Origin: Chitinophagaceae bacterium
GTDB lineage: Bacteria; Bacteroidota; Bacteroidia; Chitinophagales; Chitinophagaceae
Direction of reading: 5' to 3'
DNA: 8,793 nt
Assembly (NCBI GenBank): GCA_947489175.1
Contig: CANLED010000068.1
Location: 1-8,793, forward strand
Shown here: piece after piece, positions 1-6,780 of the stretch
How positions within the stretch are numbered: position 1 is the stretch's first letter
How the letters are laid out: every line of letters starts with the position of its first letter
Made by a program: the position numbers and the translations under genes
The notes under the pieces: generated by a model
Databases searched by the model: none
Told to the model about the DNA's origin: nothing
What the model saw: the letters and a program-made list of their open reading frames with translations, nothing else

Positions 1-1433
1 GTTCAGGTGTTAGCCAAAAGAAATTTGGAGACTTACGTGGAGGAGATACAACAGGTTTTCAATTACCTTCAGGCTATAAAGAGCTATCATGGGATGCAAA
101 AGCAAAATGGTTAATCGGGAAAGATTGGAATTTAACCGCTTCTTACCAACAGCTAAATCAATCTGACGTGCCAGTTTATCATAAGTATATCTTAGAAAAT
201 TTTGCCATCAACAATTCAGATCCACTTAGAAGAGAGTTTGGTAATGTTAGTTTAAAAAAGAGTTTTACCAATACTTTTCTTAAGGATGTTTCAGCTTACA
301 TCGCATATCAAAATATTGCTGAGCACCGCAACTCTCGTAAGAATGGCAGTAACTTACTTAGAATAGAAGATGATAGAGCGGCAACATTTTCTGGTGGTAT
401 TGATATCAGGACAAAGCAATCCAATGTTTGGACGGCAAATACTGGTTTTGAGTTTAATGCTGATCGTATATTCAGTAAGCGGATTGATAAAGATATTATA
501 AGCAATGTTGGTGTTTCCAAAAGAGGATTATACCCTGATGGTTCAGTTTATAATAATGCAGCACTTTACTCACTCCATCATTTTCAAATTAAAAGATTTT
601 TGATAGAAGCAGGTGGACGTTATAATTCTTATTCAATCGGTATATCAGATATTACACTTGGTAAAGTCAAGATGAATCCATCTGCATTGGTATTTCAGAC
701 AGGCATCAGTTTTAAACTGTCTAATTTGTTTACACTTTATTCAAATATTAGCAGTGGATATAGGGCTCCGAATATAGATGACATGGGTACTTTGGGTATT
801 GTAGATTTTAGGTATGAAATTCCTGCTTATGATTTACAGCCAGAAAAATCTATCAATTACGAAGCGGGTGTAAAATGGTCTTCTAAAAAATCTAGTGGTG
901 TAATTTCTGTTTTTAATACTTCACTGTCAAATTTAATAACTAGGATAAAGACAGGGGCTACTATGACTGGGTATGACATTTACACGAAAATCAATGTTGA
1001 GAAAGGATTTATTCAAGGATATGAAATTCAAACTGCTTATAATCCAACAAAGAATTTCAATATCAATGTTTGCTTAACTTCTCTATATGGGCAAAGTGTT
1101 ACGCGCAATGAGCCTTTGAGAAGAATACCACCATTGAATGGACAACTTGGATTACAATATCAAAAAGGCATTTATCATGTTGGATTTATTGGCGATTTTG
1201 CATCAGCTCAACGTCGATTAGCGCAAGGTGATAAAGATGATAATCGCATAAAAAAGGGTGGAACTCCAGGATATAATGTATTCAACTTTTATAGTGGTGT
1301 TGATTTGAAATTCATCACGCTGAAAATGTATTTAAATAATATTTTAAATGAAGATTACAGGACCCATGGTTCTGGAATTAACGGAATGGGTAGAAGTTTA
1401 TCTTTAACGGCAGTATTAAATCTTGGAAGTTAA
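1..1433 (+). CDS. TonB-dependent outer-membrane receptor, 3' part (5' end outside window)
   Basis: The reading frame is open from base 3 to the stop at 1431-1433 (476 codons) with no start at the left edge, so this is the C-terminal barrel portion of a longer protein. The GTG at 168 is internal: the 55 codons before it continue the same barrel-like pattern. Visible hallmarks are alternating aromatic/polar beta strands, a QSDVPVYHKY segment just inside the window, SGYRAPNIDDMG (start near base 753), RRIPPLNGQLGL (near 1120), and a C-terminal NNILNEDYRTHGSGINGMGR followed by one last strand. Such receptors import iron complexes, haem, cobalamin or glycans across the outer membrane using TonB-ExbBD energy. 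The DVPxY and RRIPPLNG patterns resemble haem/siderophore-type receptors more than SusC glycan importers, but the plug domain is missing, so the substrate is inference. The chain ends LNLGS without the usual terminal aromatic residue. No partner gene lies downstream. Confidence 0.9.
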   Translation, partial: SGVSQKKFGDLRGGDTTGFQLPSGYKELSWDAKAKWLIGKDWNLTASYQQLNQSDVPVYHKYILENFAINNSDPLRREFGNVSLKKSFTNTFLKDVSAYIAYQNIAEHRNSRKNGSNLLRIEDDRAATFSGGIDIRTKQSNVWTANTGFEFNADRIFSKRIDKDIISNVGVSKRGLYPDGSVYNNAALYSLHHFQIKRFLIEAGGRYNSYSIGISDITLGKVKMNPSALVFQTGISFKLSNLFTLYSNISSGYRAPNIDDMGTLGIVDFRYEIPAYDLQPEKSINYEAGVKWSSKKSSGVISVFNTSLSNLITRIKTGATMTGYDIYTKINVEKGFIQGYEIQTAYNPTKNFNINVCLTSLYGQSVTRNEPLRRIPPLNGQLGLQYQKGIYHVGFIGDFASAQRRLAQGDKDDNRIKKGGTPGYNVFNFYSGVDLKFITLKMYLNNILNEDYRTHGSGINGMGRSLSLTAVLNLGS

Positions 1434-1438
1434 AGTAC

Positions 1439-1455
1439 TAAACTAAAAGAGTTTA
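1439..1455 (+). terminator. weak hairpin between convergent genes
   Basis: TAAACT (1439-1444) and AGTTTA (1450-1455) can form a 6-bp stem with a 5-nt loop, just after the receptor stop codon. The following sequence is TTATTAATTAA rather than a clean T-run. It lies in the only space between the plus-strand receptor and the minus-strand glycosyltransferase, where a terminator would be expected. The stem is short and AT-rich, so it may be chance. Confidence 0.2.
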
Positions 1456-1475
1456 TTATTAATTAAGGATAAAAT

Positions 1476-2522
1476 TTACATTCCTAATCTTAAGAGGTGT
1501 GTAAGTTTTATCCTTTGATTTTTAAATGTATAAGTATCTAATTCAGTCTCTAATACTTTAGATATTATTTCTTCAGTGCTGTGGTTCAATGTAAATTCTT
1601 TTTGTGATTTTTCTGTAATCCACTTATGAAAATGAGTTGGGAAATATTCGTCAAAATTTTGAACTGGATAGGCATTAAATTCTTCTAAAGCCTTGGCATT
1701 GCATTGTTGTTCGTACTGACCATTTAATGGGAAAACCATTAATTTTTTTCCAAGGTACAAAGCTTCTGCAGGTGTTTCAAAGCCGGCACCTGTAATAATA
1801 CCATGACAGTTTATTAAACTGTGATTGAATAAATCTTTGTTTATAGGAAGTAATTTTATATTTTCTATTTGGTACGGGAGTTCTATTTCTTTTGAAAAAA
1901 TTTCGAATTTGTACCCTTTTATTTTAGATAAATTTTCAATCACTCTTGCATCACTGTAGTGATTTAAATAGACCGTAATATAGCCATTGTCTTGAGGATT
2001 TGCCCTTAATATGTTTGACTTAATAATGGGAGTATAAATATCATTATCATAAGATTTGAAATGTAGCCCAATGTTTTTTGTTCCACTGGCATAGTTTCTC
2101 AATACTACTTCTCCTGCAATATCTTTTTTAATTGGTCTAGGTACTTTTTTACTCCTAAAACTTGCTTGATGTCCAAAATGTATGGAAGGGATATTTTTTA
2201 TTTTGCAAGCAAGTGAAGTAATGCTTTCAAAATCATTGATGATCAAATCATATTTTTCAATTGGCAAATGTTTAGCTTCCGTCCAAATTTTCTTTAACTT
2301 AATTTCGCTAAATGTTTTCCAAAGGTCAACACTTCCTGATTGATCATAATATAAGCTCAGACCTTTACTCCTATAGCAGATGGGTAAGTCATTTTTTAAA
2401 GAATGATTGTTTCCACTAAGGAATACATCTACAGTACCATATTTTTTTAGATAAGGTAAAATTTCGATGGCCCTGCTAATATGCCCATTGCCAGTGGCTT
2501 GAACAGCATAAAATATTTTCAT
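1476..2522 (-). CDS. GT-B glycosyltransferase family protein (Glyco_trans_1_3-like)
   Basis: A 348-residue soluble protein with no signal peptide or membrane span. The N-terminus MKIFYAVQATGNGHISRA gives a beta strand then a GNGH loop (residues 11-14), as in MurG-like GT-B enzymes. The C-terminal half holds the donor-site signature GAGFETPAEALYLGKK (245-260) followed by FPLNGQYEQQCNA (264-276), with the Glu/Gln pattern expected for nucleotide-sugar binding. I recognise this as the Bacteroidota glycosyltransferase family related to Glyco_trans_1_3 (PF13528) and the archaeal MJ1255-type proteins. The ATG at 2522 begins the first beta strand and lies 6 nt after the stop of the metallophosphoesterase gene, so the two are almost certainly cotranscribed, probably with coupled translation. 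There is no Shine-Dalgarno motif. Acceptor and sugar are unknown. An envelope glycolipid role is inferred from the partner gene. Confidence 0.85.
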   Translation of the reverse strand: MKIFYAVQATGNGHISRAIEILPYLKKYGTVDVFLSGNNHSLKNDLPICYRSKGLSLYYDQSGSVDLWKTFSEIKLKKIWTEAKHLPIEKYDLIINDFESITSLACKIKNIPSIHFGHQASFRSKKVPRPIKKDIAGEVVLRNYASGTKNIGLHFKSYDNDIYTPIIKSNILRANPQDNGYITVYLNHYSDARVIENLSKIKGYKFEIFSKEIELPYQIENIKLLPINKDLFNHSLINCHGIITGAGFETPAEALYLGKKLMVFPLNGQYEQQCNAKALEEFNAYPVQNFDEYFPTHFHKWITEKSQKEFTLNHSTEEIISKVLETELDTYTFKNQRIKLTHLLRLGM

Positions 2523-2528
2523 CGAAGA

Positions 2529-3389
2529 TTATTGTGCGGGTGTTGCAATTGAGTTCAATAAAAAAGCAACTTCGTCGGTTAATACATTGAGCAGTGGTAT
2601 TCTTTTCTCTTTCTTATAGGCTAGTGCTTCTTCAACAAATACTTTTTTGTCTTCATGATAATGTATGCTCCATTTACCATTGTTGTATTCAAGTGCTGAC
2701 AGGTTTTCAATCCAATCTCCGCTGTTCATATAAGTTACAGAACCTTTTTCTGTAGTTACTTCTCTTATTTGAGGTTGATGTATATGTCCACATATTACAT
2801 TCTTATAACCTTTGTCAATCGCTAATTCAGCAGCTGTTTGTTCAAAATCTCCAATCCAGGATACCGCTTTTTTAACACTGTTTTTAACTTTTTTACTAAG
2901 GCTCATTTTCTCTTTACCAAGAGACTTTAGCATCCAATTGATGGCACTATTTAGTAAAATCAGTAAGTCATAACCATGACCACCAAGTTTTGCTATTACT
3001 TTAGCACTCCCTTTTGTAGTTGCATCAAATACATCTCCATGAAATACCCATGTTTTGTTTCCATCAAGATCCATCACGAACTTATCAGTAAGTTTTAAGT
3101 TTCCCATGTTTAATCCGCTGTATCTCCTAAGGGCTTCATCATGGTTACCTGTTATGTACACAACTTCAGTTCCCTTTGACATTAGGCTGAAAATTTCTTT
3201 AATTACTTGCATGTGTGATGCTGGAAAGTAGCGCTTTCTGAACTGCCAGATGTCAATTATATCACCGTTTAAAATCAAGATTTTAGGTTGGATACTTCGT
3301 AAATACTGTATTAGTTCATCGGCATGACAACCATAAGTTCCAAGGTGAATATCACTAATTATAATAACATCAGATTTCCTACGGTTCAT
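2529..3389 (-). CDS. LpxH-like calcineurin-type metallophosphoesterase
   Basis: A 286-residue protein with the complete dinuclear-metal set of the calcineurin-like phosphoesterases: SDIHLG (D13, H15), NGDIIDIW (D43), TGNHDE (N82, H83, D84), FHGDVFD (H117) and CGHIHQP (H202, H204), then NSGDWIE (222-228). The order and spacing match the UDP-2,3-diacylglucosamine diphosphatase (LpxH, COG2908) branch. E. coli LpxH is about 240 residues. The extra length here includes a helical, Lys-rich insertion at about 145-180 between the HGD and GHIH motifs and a C-terminal tail. LpxH hydrolyses UDP-2,3-diacyl-GlcN to lipid X at the inner membrane in lipid A synthesis. Many Bacteroidota carry several LpxH-like paralogues, so this copy may act on another UDP-lipid or nucleotide-sugar substrate. 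The ATG at 3389 has no Shine-Dalgarno motif. Its stop is 6 nt from the glycosyltransferase start. Confidence 0.88.
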   Translation of the reverse strand: MNRRKSDVIIISDIHLGTYGCHADELIQYLRSIQPKILILNGDIIDIWQFRKRYFPASHMQVIKEIFSLMSKGTEVVYITGNHDEALRRYSGLNMGNLKLTDKFVMDLDGNKTWVFHGDVFDATTKGSAKVIAKLGGHGYDLLILLNSAINWMLKSLGKEKMSLSKKVKNSVKKAVSWIGDFEQTAAELAIDKGYKNVICGHIHQPQIREVTTEKGSVTYMNSGDWIENLSALEYNNGKWSIHYHEDKKVFVEEALAYKKEKRIPLLNVLTDEVAFLLNSIATPAQ

Positions 3390-3401
3390 GGTAAAGTATT
3401 C

Positions 3402-3432
3402 TTAATTAAATTTCGCTAGAATTTATAATTAA
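3402..3432. repeat. AT-rich inverted repeat in the gap upstream of the metallophosphoesterase gene
   Basis: TTAATTA (3402-3408) pairs with TAATTAA (3426-3432), and AATT (3409-3412) with AATT (3420-3423). This leaves a 2-nt bulge at 3424-3425 and the loop TCGCTAG. It sits in the 91-nt gap between the ppx/gppA stop and the metallophosphoesterase start, 13 nt upstream of that start. It could be a leader hairpin or an operator, but in DNA this AT-rich it may be chance. I see no TTTG/TAnnTTTG promoter in this gap. Confidence 0.3.
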
Positions 3433-3480
3433 AAAGTTATCCGTAAGTTATTAAATGTTGATATTAATATTAAGAAGATG

Positions 3481-4362
3481 TTAAGTAGTTAGTTCAGCAT
3501 ATAAATGTTGTATTAAACCATCAGCAAGTCCAATTTTTGGAACTAAAATTTCACTTATGTCTGCCCATTTCATTATTTGAATGTAAATAAGCAAGGCAGG
3601 TACAATAACATCAGCTCGATCTTCTCTTAAATTATATATTTTTATTCTTTGTTCAAGGGTACAAGCTGAAAATTCACGATAATAATCTTTCAAAAGCTCT
3701 GCTGATAAAGGTTTACCTTCCTTTTTTTTGCTCATTGAAAATATCTTATTGATATTTCCACCGGTACCTATGGCTGTAATTTTATTTTGTCCTTTTATTT
3801 TATCTCGTATATTATCTTTCAGTTCATTCCATACCGACTCGATTTCTGGATTCTTCAGTAAACGTATGGTACCTAAGTTATATGATTTCTTAAATACAAG
3901 TTCTTTGTTTGCGAAATAGGTTAGTTCAGTACTGCCACCACCTACATCAATATACAAGTAATTACTGTTTTCATTTAAGTTTTCTGCAATATGATTCTCG
4001 TAAATTAGTGATGCTTCAAAATCGCCTGTTATTACCTTAATCTCAATGCCTGTTTCCAAATAAATATTTCTTACTACTTCTTCTCTATTTTTCGCATCAC
4101 GCATTGCGCTGGTAGCTACTGCAATTGATTTTTCTACTTTGTAAGCATTCATCAAATGCGCATAAGCTTTCATGGTTTGCAAGATCATCTCTGTTTTTTC
4201 CTTAGATATAATTCCTATTTCAAAAACATCAAAACCTAATCTCAACGGAACTCTTATCAAATTCAACTTACTGAATACTGGTTTTTCATTTACTTCATGT
4301 GCAACTTCAGTAATAAGTAGTCTGCATGCATTTGTTCCTATATCGATTGCTGCTAATCTCAC
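3481..4362 (-). CDS. Ppx/GppA family phosphatase (short, single-unit form)
   Basis: A 293-residue ASKHA-fold protein. It shows phosphate motif 1 AAIDIGTNACRLLI (4-17), ATSAMRDAKNRE (83-94), GDFEAS with the likely catalytic Glu at 116, phosphate motif 2 DVGGGSTEL (139-147), the AIGTGGN glycine loop (197-203), and a late REDRADVIVPA (247-257) and GLADGLI (279-285). The family releases orthophosphate from polyphosphate ends (Ppx) or converts pppGpp to ppGpp (GppA). The short form lacks the C-terminal HD-like domain of the roughly 500-residue E. coli enzymes, so polyphosphate versus pppGpp preference cannot be read from the sequence. The start is a GTG: DIGTN begins at residue 7, so no later start is possible. 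It lies 7 nt after the ppk1 stop, with no Shine-Dalgarno motif. This strongly suggests ppk1-ppx cotranscription, with translation possibly dependent on ribosomes finishing ppk1. Confidence 0.9.
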   Translation of the reverse strand: MRLAAIDIGTNACRLLITEVAHEVNEKPVFSKLNLIRVPLRLGFDVFEIGIISKEKTEMILQTMKAYAHLMNAYKVEKSIAVATSAMRDAKNREEVVRNIYLETGIEIKVITGDFEASLIYENHIAENLNENSNYLYIDVGGGSTELTYFANKELVFKKSYNLGTIRLLKNPEIESVWNELKDNIRDKIKGQNKITAIGTGGNINKIFSMSKKKEGKPLSAELLKDYYREFSACTLEQRIKIYNLREDRADVIVPALLIYIQIMKWADISEILVPKIGLADGLIQHLYAELTT

Positions 4363-4369
4363 TTATATG

Positions 4370-6439
4370 TTATGATTGTTTTTGGATCAGGTAATTATAC
4401 GTTTCAATTTGCGAACGTATTTTCTTCTTGCCTTGCGAAGATACGTAGACGTTGTTTAATTCTGTATCGAGTATTCTTGCTTTCACATTGTCTTGTAATT
4501 GAATTTTGAGGATTTCCATCAATTCAATCTTCAGTTCTTCATCAACAATAGGACAAGCAGCCTCAACCCTGTGGTCTAGATTCCTTACCATCCAGTCAGC
4601 ACTGGAGATATAAACCAATGCTTTGCCAGCATTATGAAACACCAAAACACGCGCATGTTCAAGGTATTCGTCTACAATGCTTATTGCATTGATGTTATTT
4701 TCTGTTTTCTTTAAATGTTTTTTTGTAGAAAATATTCCCCTGATGATTAAATTTACTTCAACACCTATAGAAGCAGCTTGTGCTATTTTGTCAATCAAAG
4801 TAAGGTCACTAAAGGAGTTCAACTTTAAGGTTATTGAAGCGGGTTGTCCTTTTTTGGCTTCTTTTATTTCTTTGTCGATTAATTCATTGATTTTTTTGCG
4901 CATGCTAACAGGACTAACCAACAATGTTTTGCATTCCATGAGAATATTTTCATGTTGAATAGGATTTTCTAAATAGAAAAATATTCTGTTGATATCAGCC
5001 ATGATATTTCTATTTGAAGTTAACAAGCAATGGTCGCCATAAAATTTAGCTGTTTTTTCATTTAGGTTTCCTGTACTTACAAATCCATATTGAACTGTTT
5101 TATTGCCGCTTCTTTTTTTAATGACACAAACTTTTGCATGCACTTTCATGTTTCTTATACCGAGTAAAACACGTACACCTTCTTCTTCCAATACGCTTTT
5201 CCATTCTAAATTTGCTTCTTCATCAAAACGTGCTTTTAGCTCAAGCATCACTTCAACCTTTTTACCATTCCTTGCTGCATTGATAAGTGCGTTGATTACT
5301 TTAGATTCTGATGCTAGTCGATAAGCTGTTATTCTGATTGAATTTACATCAGGATCAATGGCTGCTTCTCTCAGTAAATCGATGATTGGGTTAAATGAGT
5401 GATACGGGAAGTGCAATAAAATATCTTTCTTATCGATAACGTCTGTAACGCGGATTGCCTTTTTCAACGCAGGGTGAAGAACTGCTGGTAATTTTTTACT
5501 TTGAGGTGGAAATACATCAGGGAAATCCATAAAATGTTTAAAATTGTGAATCCTACCGCCTGGTATGATGCTACTTTTGTTGTCTAATTTCAACTTTTTC
5601 ATCAGATAATTAAGTAGCCCACTGTTCATTTCCTTATCATAAACAAATCTAACTGGTTTACCTTTTCTTCTGCTTTTTAGTCCTTTCTGAATCTTTTCTA
5701 CAAATGAAGTACTAACATCATTGTCAAGGTCAATTTCAGCATCCTTGGTTACTTTGAATATATGTGATTCAAAATTATCATAACCAAAATAAGAAAAGAT
5801 ATACGGGAGGTTAAATCGAATAATATCTTCTAATAAAATGATATGTGTTTCTTTACCATCTGATGGAAGTTTTACAAACCTTCCGAGAGATTTAGAAGGT
5901 ATTTCTATGAGGGAATATTTTTCTTTGTATGCTGAGTTTTTTTTCTGCATAACTACCCCTAAATAAATACTTTTTTCTCTTAAGTATGGAAGTTCAGGTA
6001 AGCTTTCAATCATCAATGGGATGATGTTTGAGCGGACCTCATTTTCAAAAAATTCGGTAACAAATACTTTTTGTTCTTTGGACAGTTGATTTTCATTCTT
6101 GAGTAAGATTTTGTTTTTCTTTAACTCAATCAATAAATTTGCCCAAATTCTTGAGAACTCATTTTGTTGTTTCAAAACAACATGAAGTATTTCATTCAAA
6201 ACTTCATTCGGACTTTCTTCGAGGTGAATACCAGCTTTTTTTCTTTTAGCATTTATTTCAACCATTCTTTTTAAGGTAGCTACGCGCACCCTAAAAAATT
6301 CATCTAAGTTGTTTGAAAAAATACCTAAAAAGCGAATTCTTTCTTTAAGTGGAACTGTAACATCATTGGCTTCTTGAAGTACACGGGCATTAAAACTTAG
6401 CCAACTGATGTCACGTTGAACATGGATATTTTTCGCCAT
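4370..6439 (-). CDS. ppk1: polyphosphate kinase 1
   Basis: This enzyme reversibly transfers the gamma-phosphate of ATP to a growing polyphosphate chain. From the ATG at 6439 it is 689 residues, matching E. coli Ppk (688). The open frame runs 17 codons further to a TTG at 6490, but the family's N-terminus (RDISWLSFNARVLQEA, 9-24) fits the ATG better. Seen in order: the N-domain motif FSNNLDEFFRVRV (about 41-53); ITAYR with R374 and ARFDEEANLEW with R404, matching E. coli R375 and R405 of the polyphosphate site; VHAKV with H434, aligning to the autophosphorylated E. coli H435; STGNLNEKTA (455-464); and YLEHARV with H595, equivalent to E. coli H592. F453 occupies the position of E. coli H454. 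The YISSADWMVRNLDHRVE block (about 610-624) and C-terminus are intact. It is first in a run with ppx/gppA 7 nt downstream. Confidence 0.96.
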   Translation of the reverse strand: MAKNIHVQRDISWLSFNARVLQEANDVTVPLKERIRFLGIFSNNLDEFFRVRVATLKRMVEINAKRKKAGIHLEESPNEVLNEILHVVLKQQNEFSRIWANLLIELKKNKILLKNENQLSKEQKVFVTEFFENEVRSNIIPLMIESLPELPYLREKSIYLGVVMQKKNSAYKEKYSLIEIPSKSLGRFVKLPSDGKETHIILLEDIIRFNLPYIFSYFGYDNFESHIFKVTKDAEIDLDNDVSTSFVEKIQKGLKSRRKGKPVRFVYDKEMNSGLLNYLMKKLKLDNKSSIIPGGRIHNFKHFMDFPDVFPPQSKKLPAVLHPALKKAIRVTDVIDKKDILLHFPYHSFNPIIDLLREAAIDPDVNSIRITAYRLASESKVINALINAARNGKKVEVMLELKARFDEEANLEWKSVLEEEGVRVLLGIRNMKVHAKVCVIKKRSGNKTVQYGFVSTGNLNEKTAKFYGDHCLLTSNRNIMADINRIFFYLENPIQHENILMECKTLLVSPVSMRKKINELIDKEIKEAKKGQPASITLKLNSFSDLTLIDKIAQAASIGVEVNLIIRGIFSTKKHLKKTENNINAISIVDEYLEHARVLVFHNAGKALVYISSADWMVRNLDHRVEAACPIVDEELKIELMEILKIQLQDNVKARILDTELNNVYVSSQGKKKIRSQIETYNYLIQKQS

Positions 6440-6535
6440 AATTACAGTAAAATTGGTAATTGCGTGTAATTTATGAATAGAACTGTTCAATCACACGAAC
6501 TATGCATGACTTTGTTAAAATTTTATAATTTCTTA

Positions 6536-6564
6536 ATAGACTTCTAGCGGCCTGAGAAGTTTAT
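6536..6564. repeat. hairpin-forming inverted repeat upstream of ppk1
   Basis: Bases 6536-6545 pair with 6555-6564 as a 10-bp stem (core ACTTCT/AGAAGT, one G-T wobble). The 9-nt loop AGCGGCCTG can itself partly fold (AG with CT). It is the only GC-containing patch in a very AT-rich stretch and lies about 100 nt before the ppk1 ATG, so it is either in the ppk1 leader or overlaps its promoter. There is no T-run on either side, so it is not a classical intrinsic terminator. An operator or a leader RNA structure is possible. No known binding-site consensus is recognised. The rest of the 6440-6598 interval shows no convincing promoter for ppk1. Confidence 0.45.
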
Positions 6565-6598
6565 AAATTCATTTTATATAGAAAATTTAAAGAAAAGT

Positions 6599-6629
6599 TT
6601 TGTGGAATGAAATAAAGTCTATAATTTTG
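6599..6629 (+). promoter_or_regulatory. Bacteroidota sigma-ABfr-type promoter for the tRNA-like gene
   Basis: TTTG at 6599-6602 is followed by exactly 19 nt and then TAATTTTG at 6622-6629, an exact match to the Bacteroidota -33/-7 consensus (TTTG, about 19-21 nt, TAnnTTTG). The expected transcription start is around 6634-6637. That gives a leader of about 16 nt before the tRNA-like fold at 6652. It is the best promoter match in the window and points only at the small RNA gene, away from ppk1. Confidence 0.8.
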
Positions 6630-6651
6630 ATAGACAAAAGAAAAGCAATTA

Positions 6652-6724
6652 AGTCACGTGGCCGAGGGGGTAGGCAGAGGTCCAAAAAACCTCTTACGGC
6701 GGTTCGATCCCGTCCGTGGCATCA
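6652..6724 (+). tRNA. tRNA-like gene with non-canonical anticodon loop; isotype not assignable
   Basis: The cloverleaf is readable. The T arm GGCGG-TTCGATC-CCGTC (6698-6714) is canonical with five pairs. The D arm GCC-GAGGGGGTA-GGC (6661-6675) keeps A14, G18G19 and A21. The anticodon stem GAGGT/ACCTC (6677-6681 with 6689-6693) is perfect and the variable loop is 4 nt. Positions 8 and 9 are T and G. Three things are wrong for an ordinary tRNA. The anticodon loop is CCAAAAA (6682-6688), with C instead of U33 and a nominal AAA anticodon. The acceptor has six pairs (6653-6658 with 6715-6720), the outer A6652-A6721 being a mismatch. The 3' end reads ATCA, not NCCA. The D-arm GGCCGAG resembles Leu/Ser tRNAs, but the long variable arm they need is absent. 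The gene has its own consensus promoter and intrinsic terminator. It could be a divergent tRNA, a decaying but transcribed tRNA pseudogene, or a non-translational tRNA-like RNA. Confidence 0.65.
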
Positions 6725-6738
6725 TGTTTTGAATAATT

Positions 6739-6768
6739 AAAACACTTCGTTTCTACGGAGTGTTTTTT
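6739..6768 (+). terminator. intrinsic terminator after the tRNA-like gene, probably bidirectional
   Basis: AAAACACTTCGT (6739-6750) pairs with ACGGAGTGTTTT (6755-6766) as an uninterrupted 12-bp stem with one G-T wobble and the tetraloop TTCT. A T-tract runs through 6763-6768. It lies about 15 nt after the tRNA-like 3' end. Read on the minus strand, the same hairpin ends in GTGTTTTAATT, 13 nt after the alkD stop, so it can end both convergent transcripts. Confidence 0.85.
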
Positions 6769-6780
6769 GCTTTGTGGAAG

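Noticed and set aside
168..170. GTG at 168 as the start of the TonB receptor gene
   Set aside because: The frame is open to the window edge, and the codons before 168 encode continuing barrel-type sequence, so the gene begins outside the window.
3390..3480. A separate promoter for the metallophosphoesterase-glycosyltransferase pair (TAACTTTT on the minus strand)
   Set aside because: The -7-like box has one mismatch and there is no TTTG at the required 19-21 nt upstream. A single four-gene transcript from ppk1 remains possible.
3728..5324. Plus-strand open frames inside ppx and ppk1 (for example 4677-4958 and 5103-5324)
   Set aside because: They lie opposite strongly conserved coding sequence, resemble no known family and have no promoter or start context.
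6440..6490. N-terminal extension of Ppk1 from a TTG codon at 6490
   Set aside because: The extra 17 residues do not resemble the Ppk1 N-terminus. The ATG at 6439 gives the usual family length and starts just before the conserved RDISW motif.
6677..6693. Reading the tRNA-like gene as tRNA-Trp (TCCAA in the loop) or tRNA-Leu (CAA)
   Set aside because: Placing T6681 as U33 for a CCA anticodon breaks the perfect GAGGT/ACCTC stem. A Leu assignment would need a long variable arm, which is absent (only 4 nt). A CAA anticodon would also leave C at position 33.
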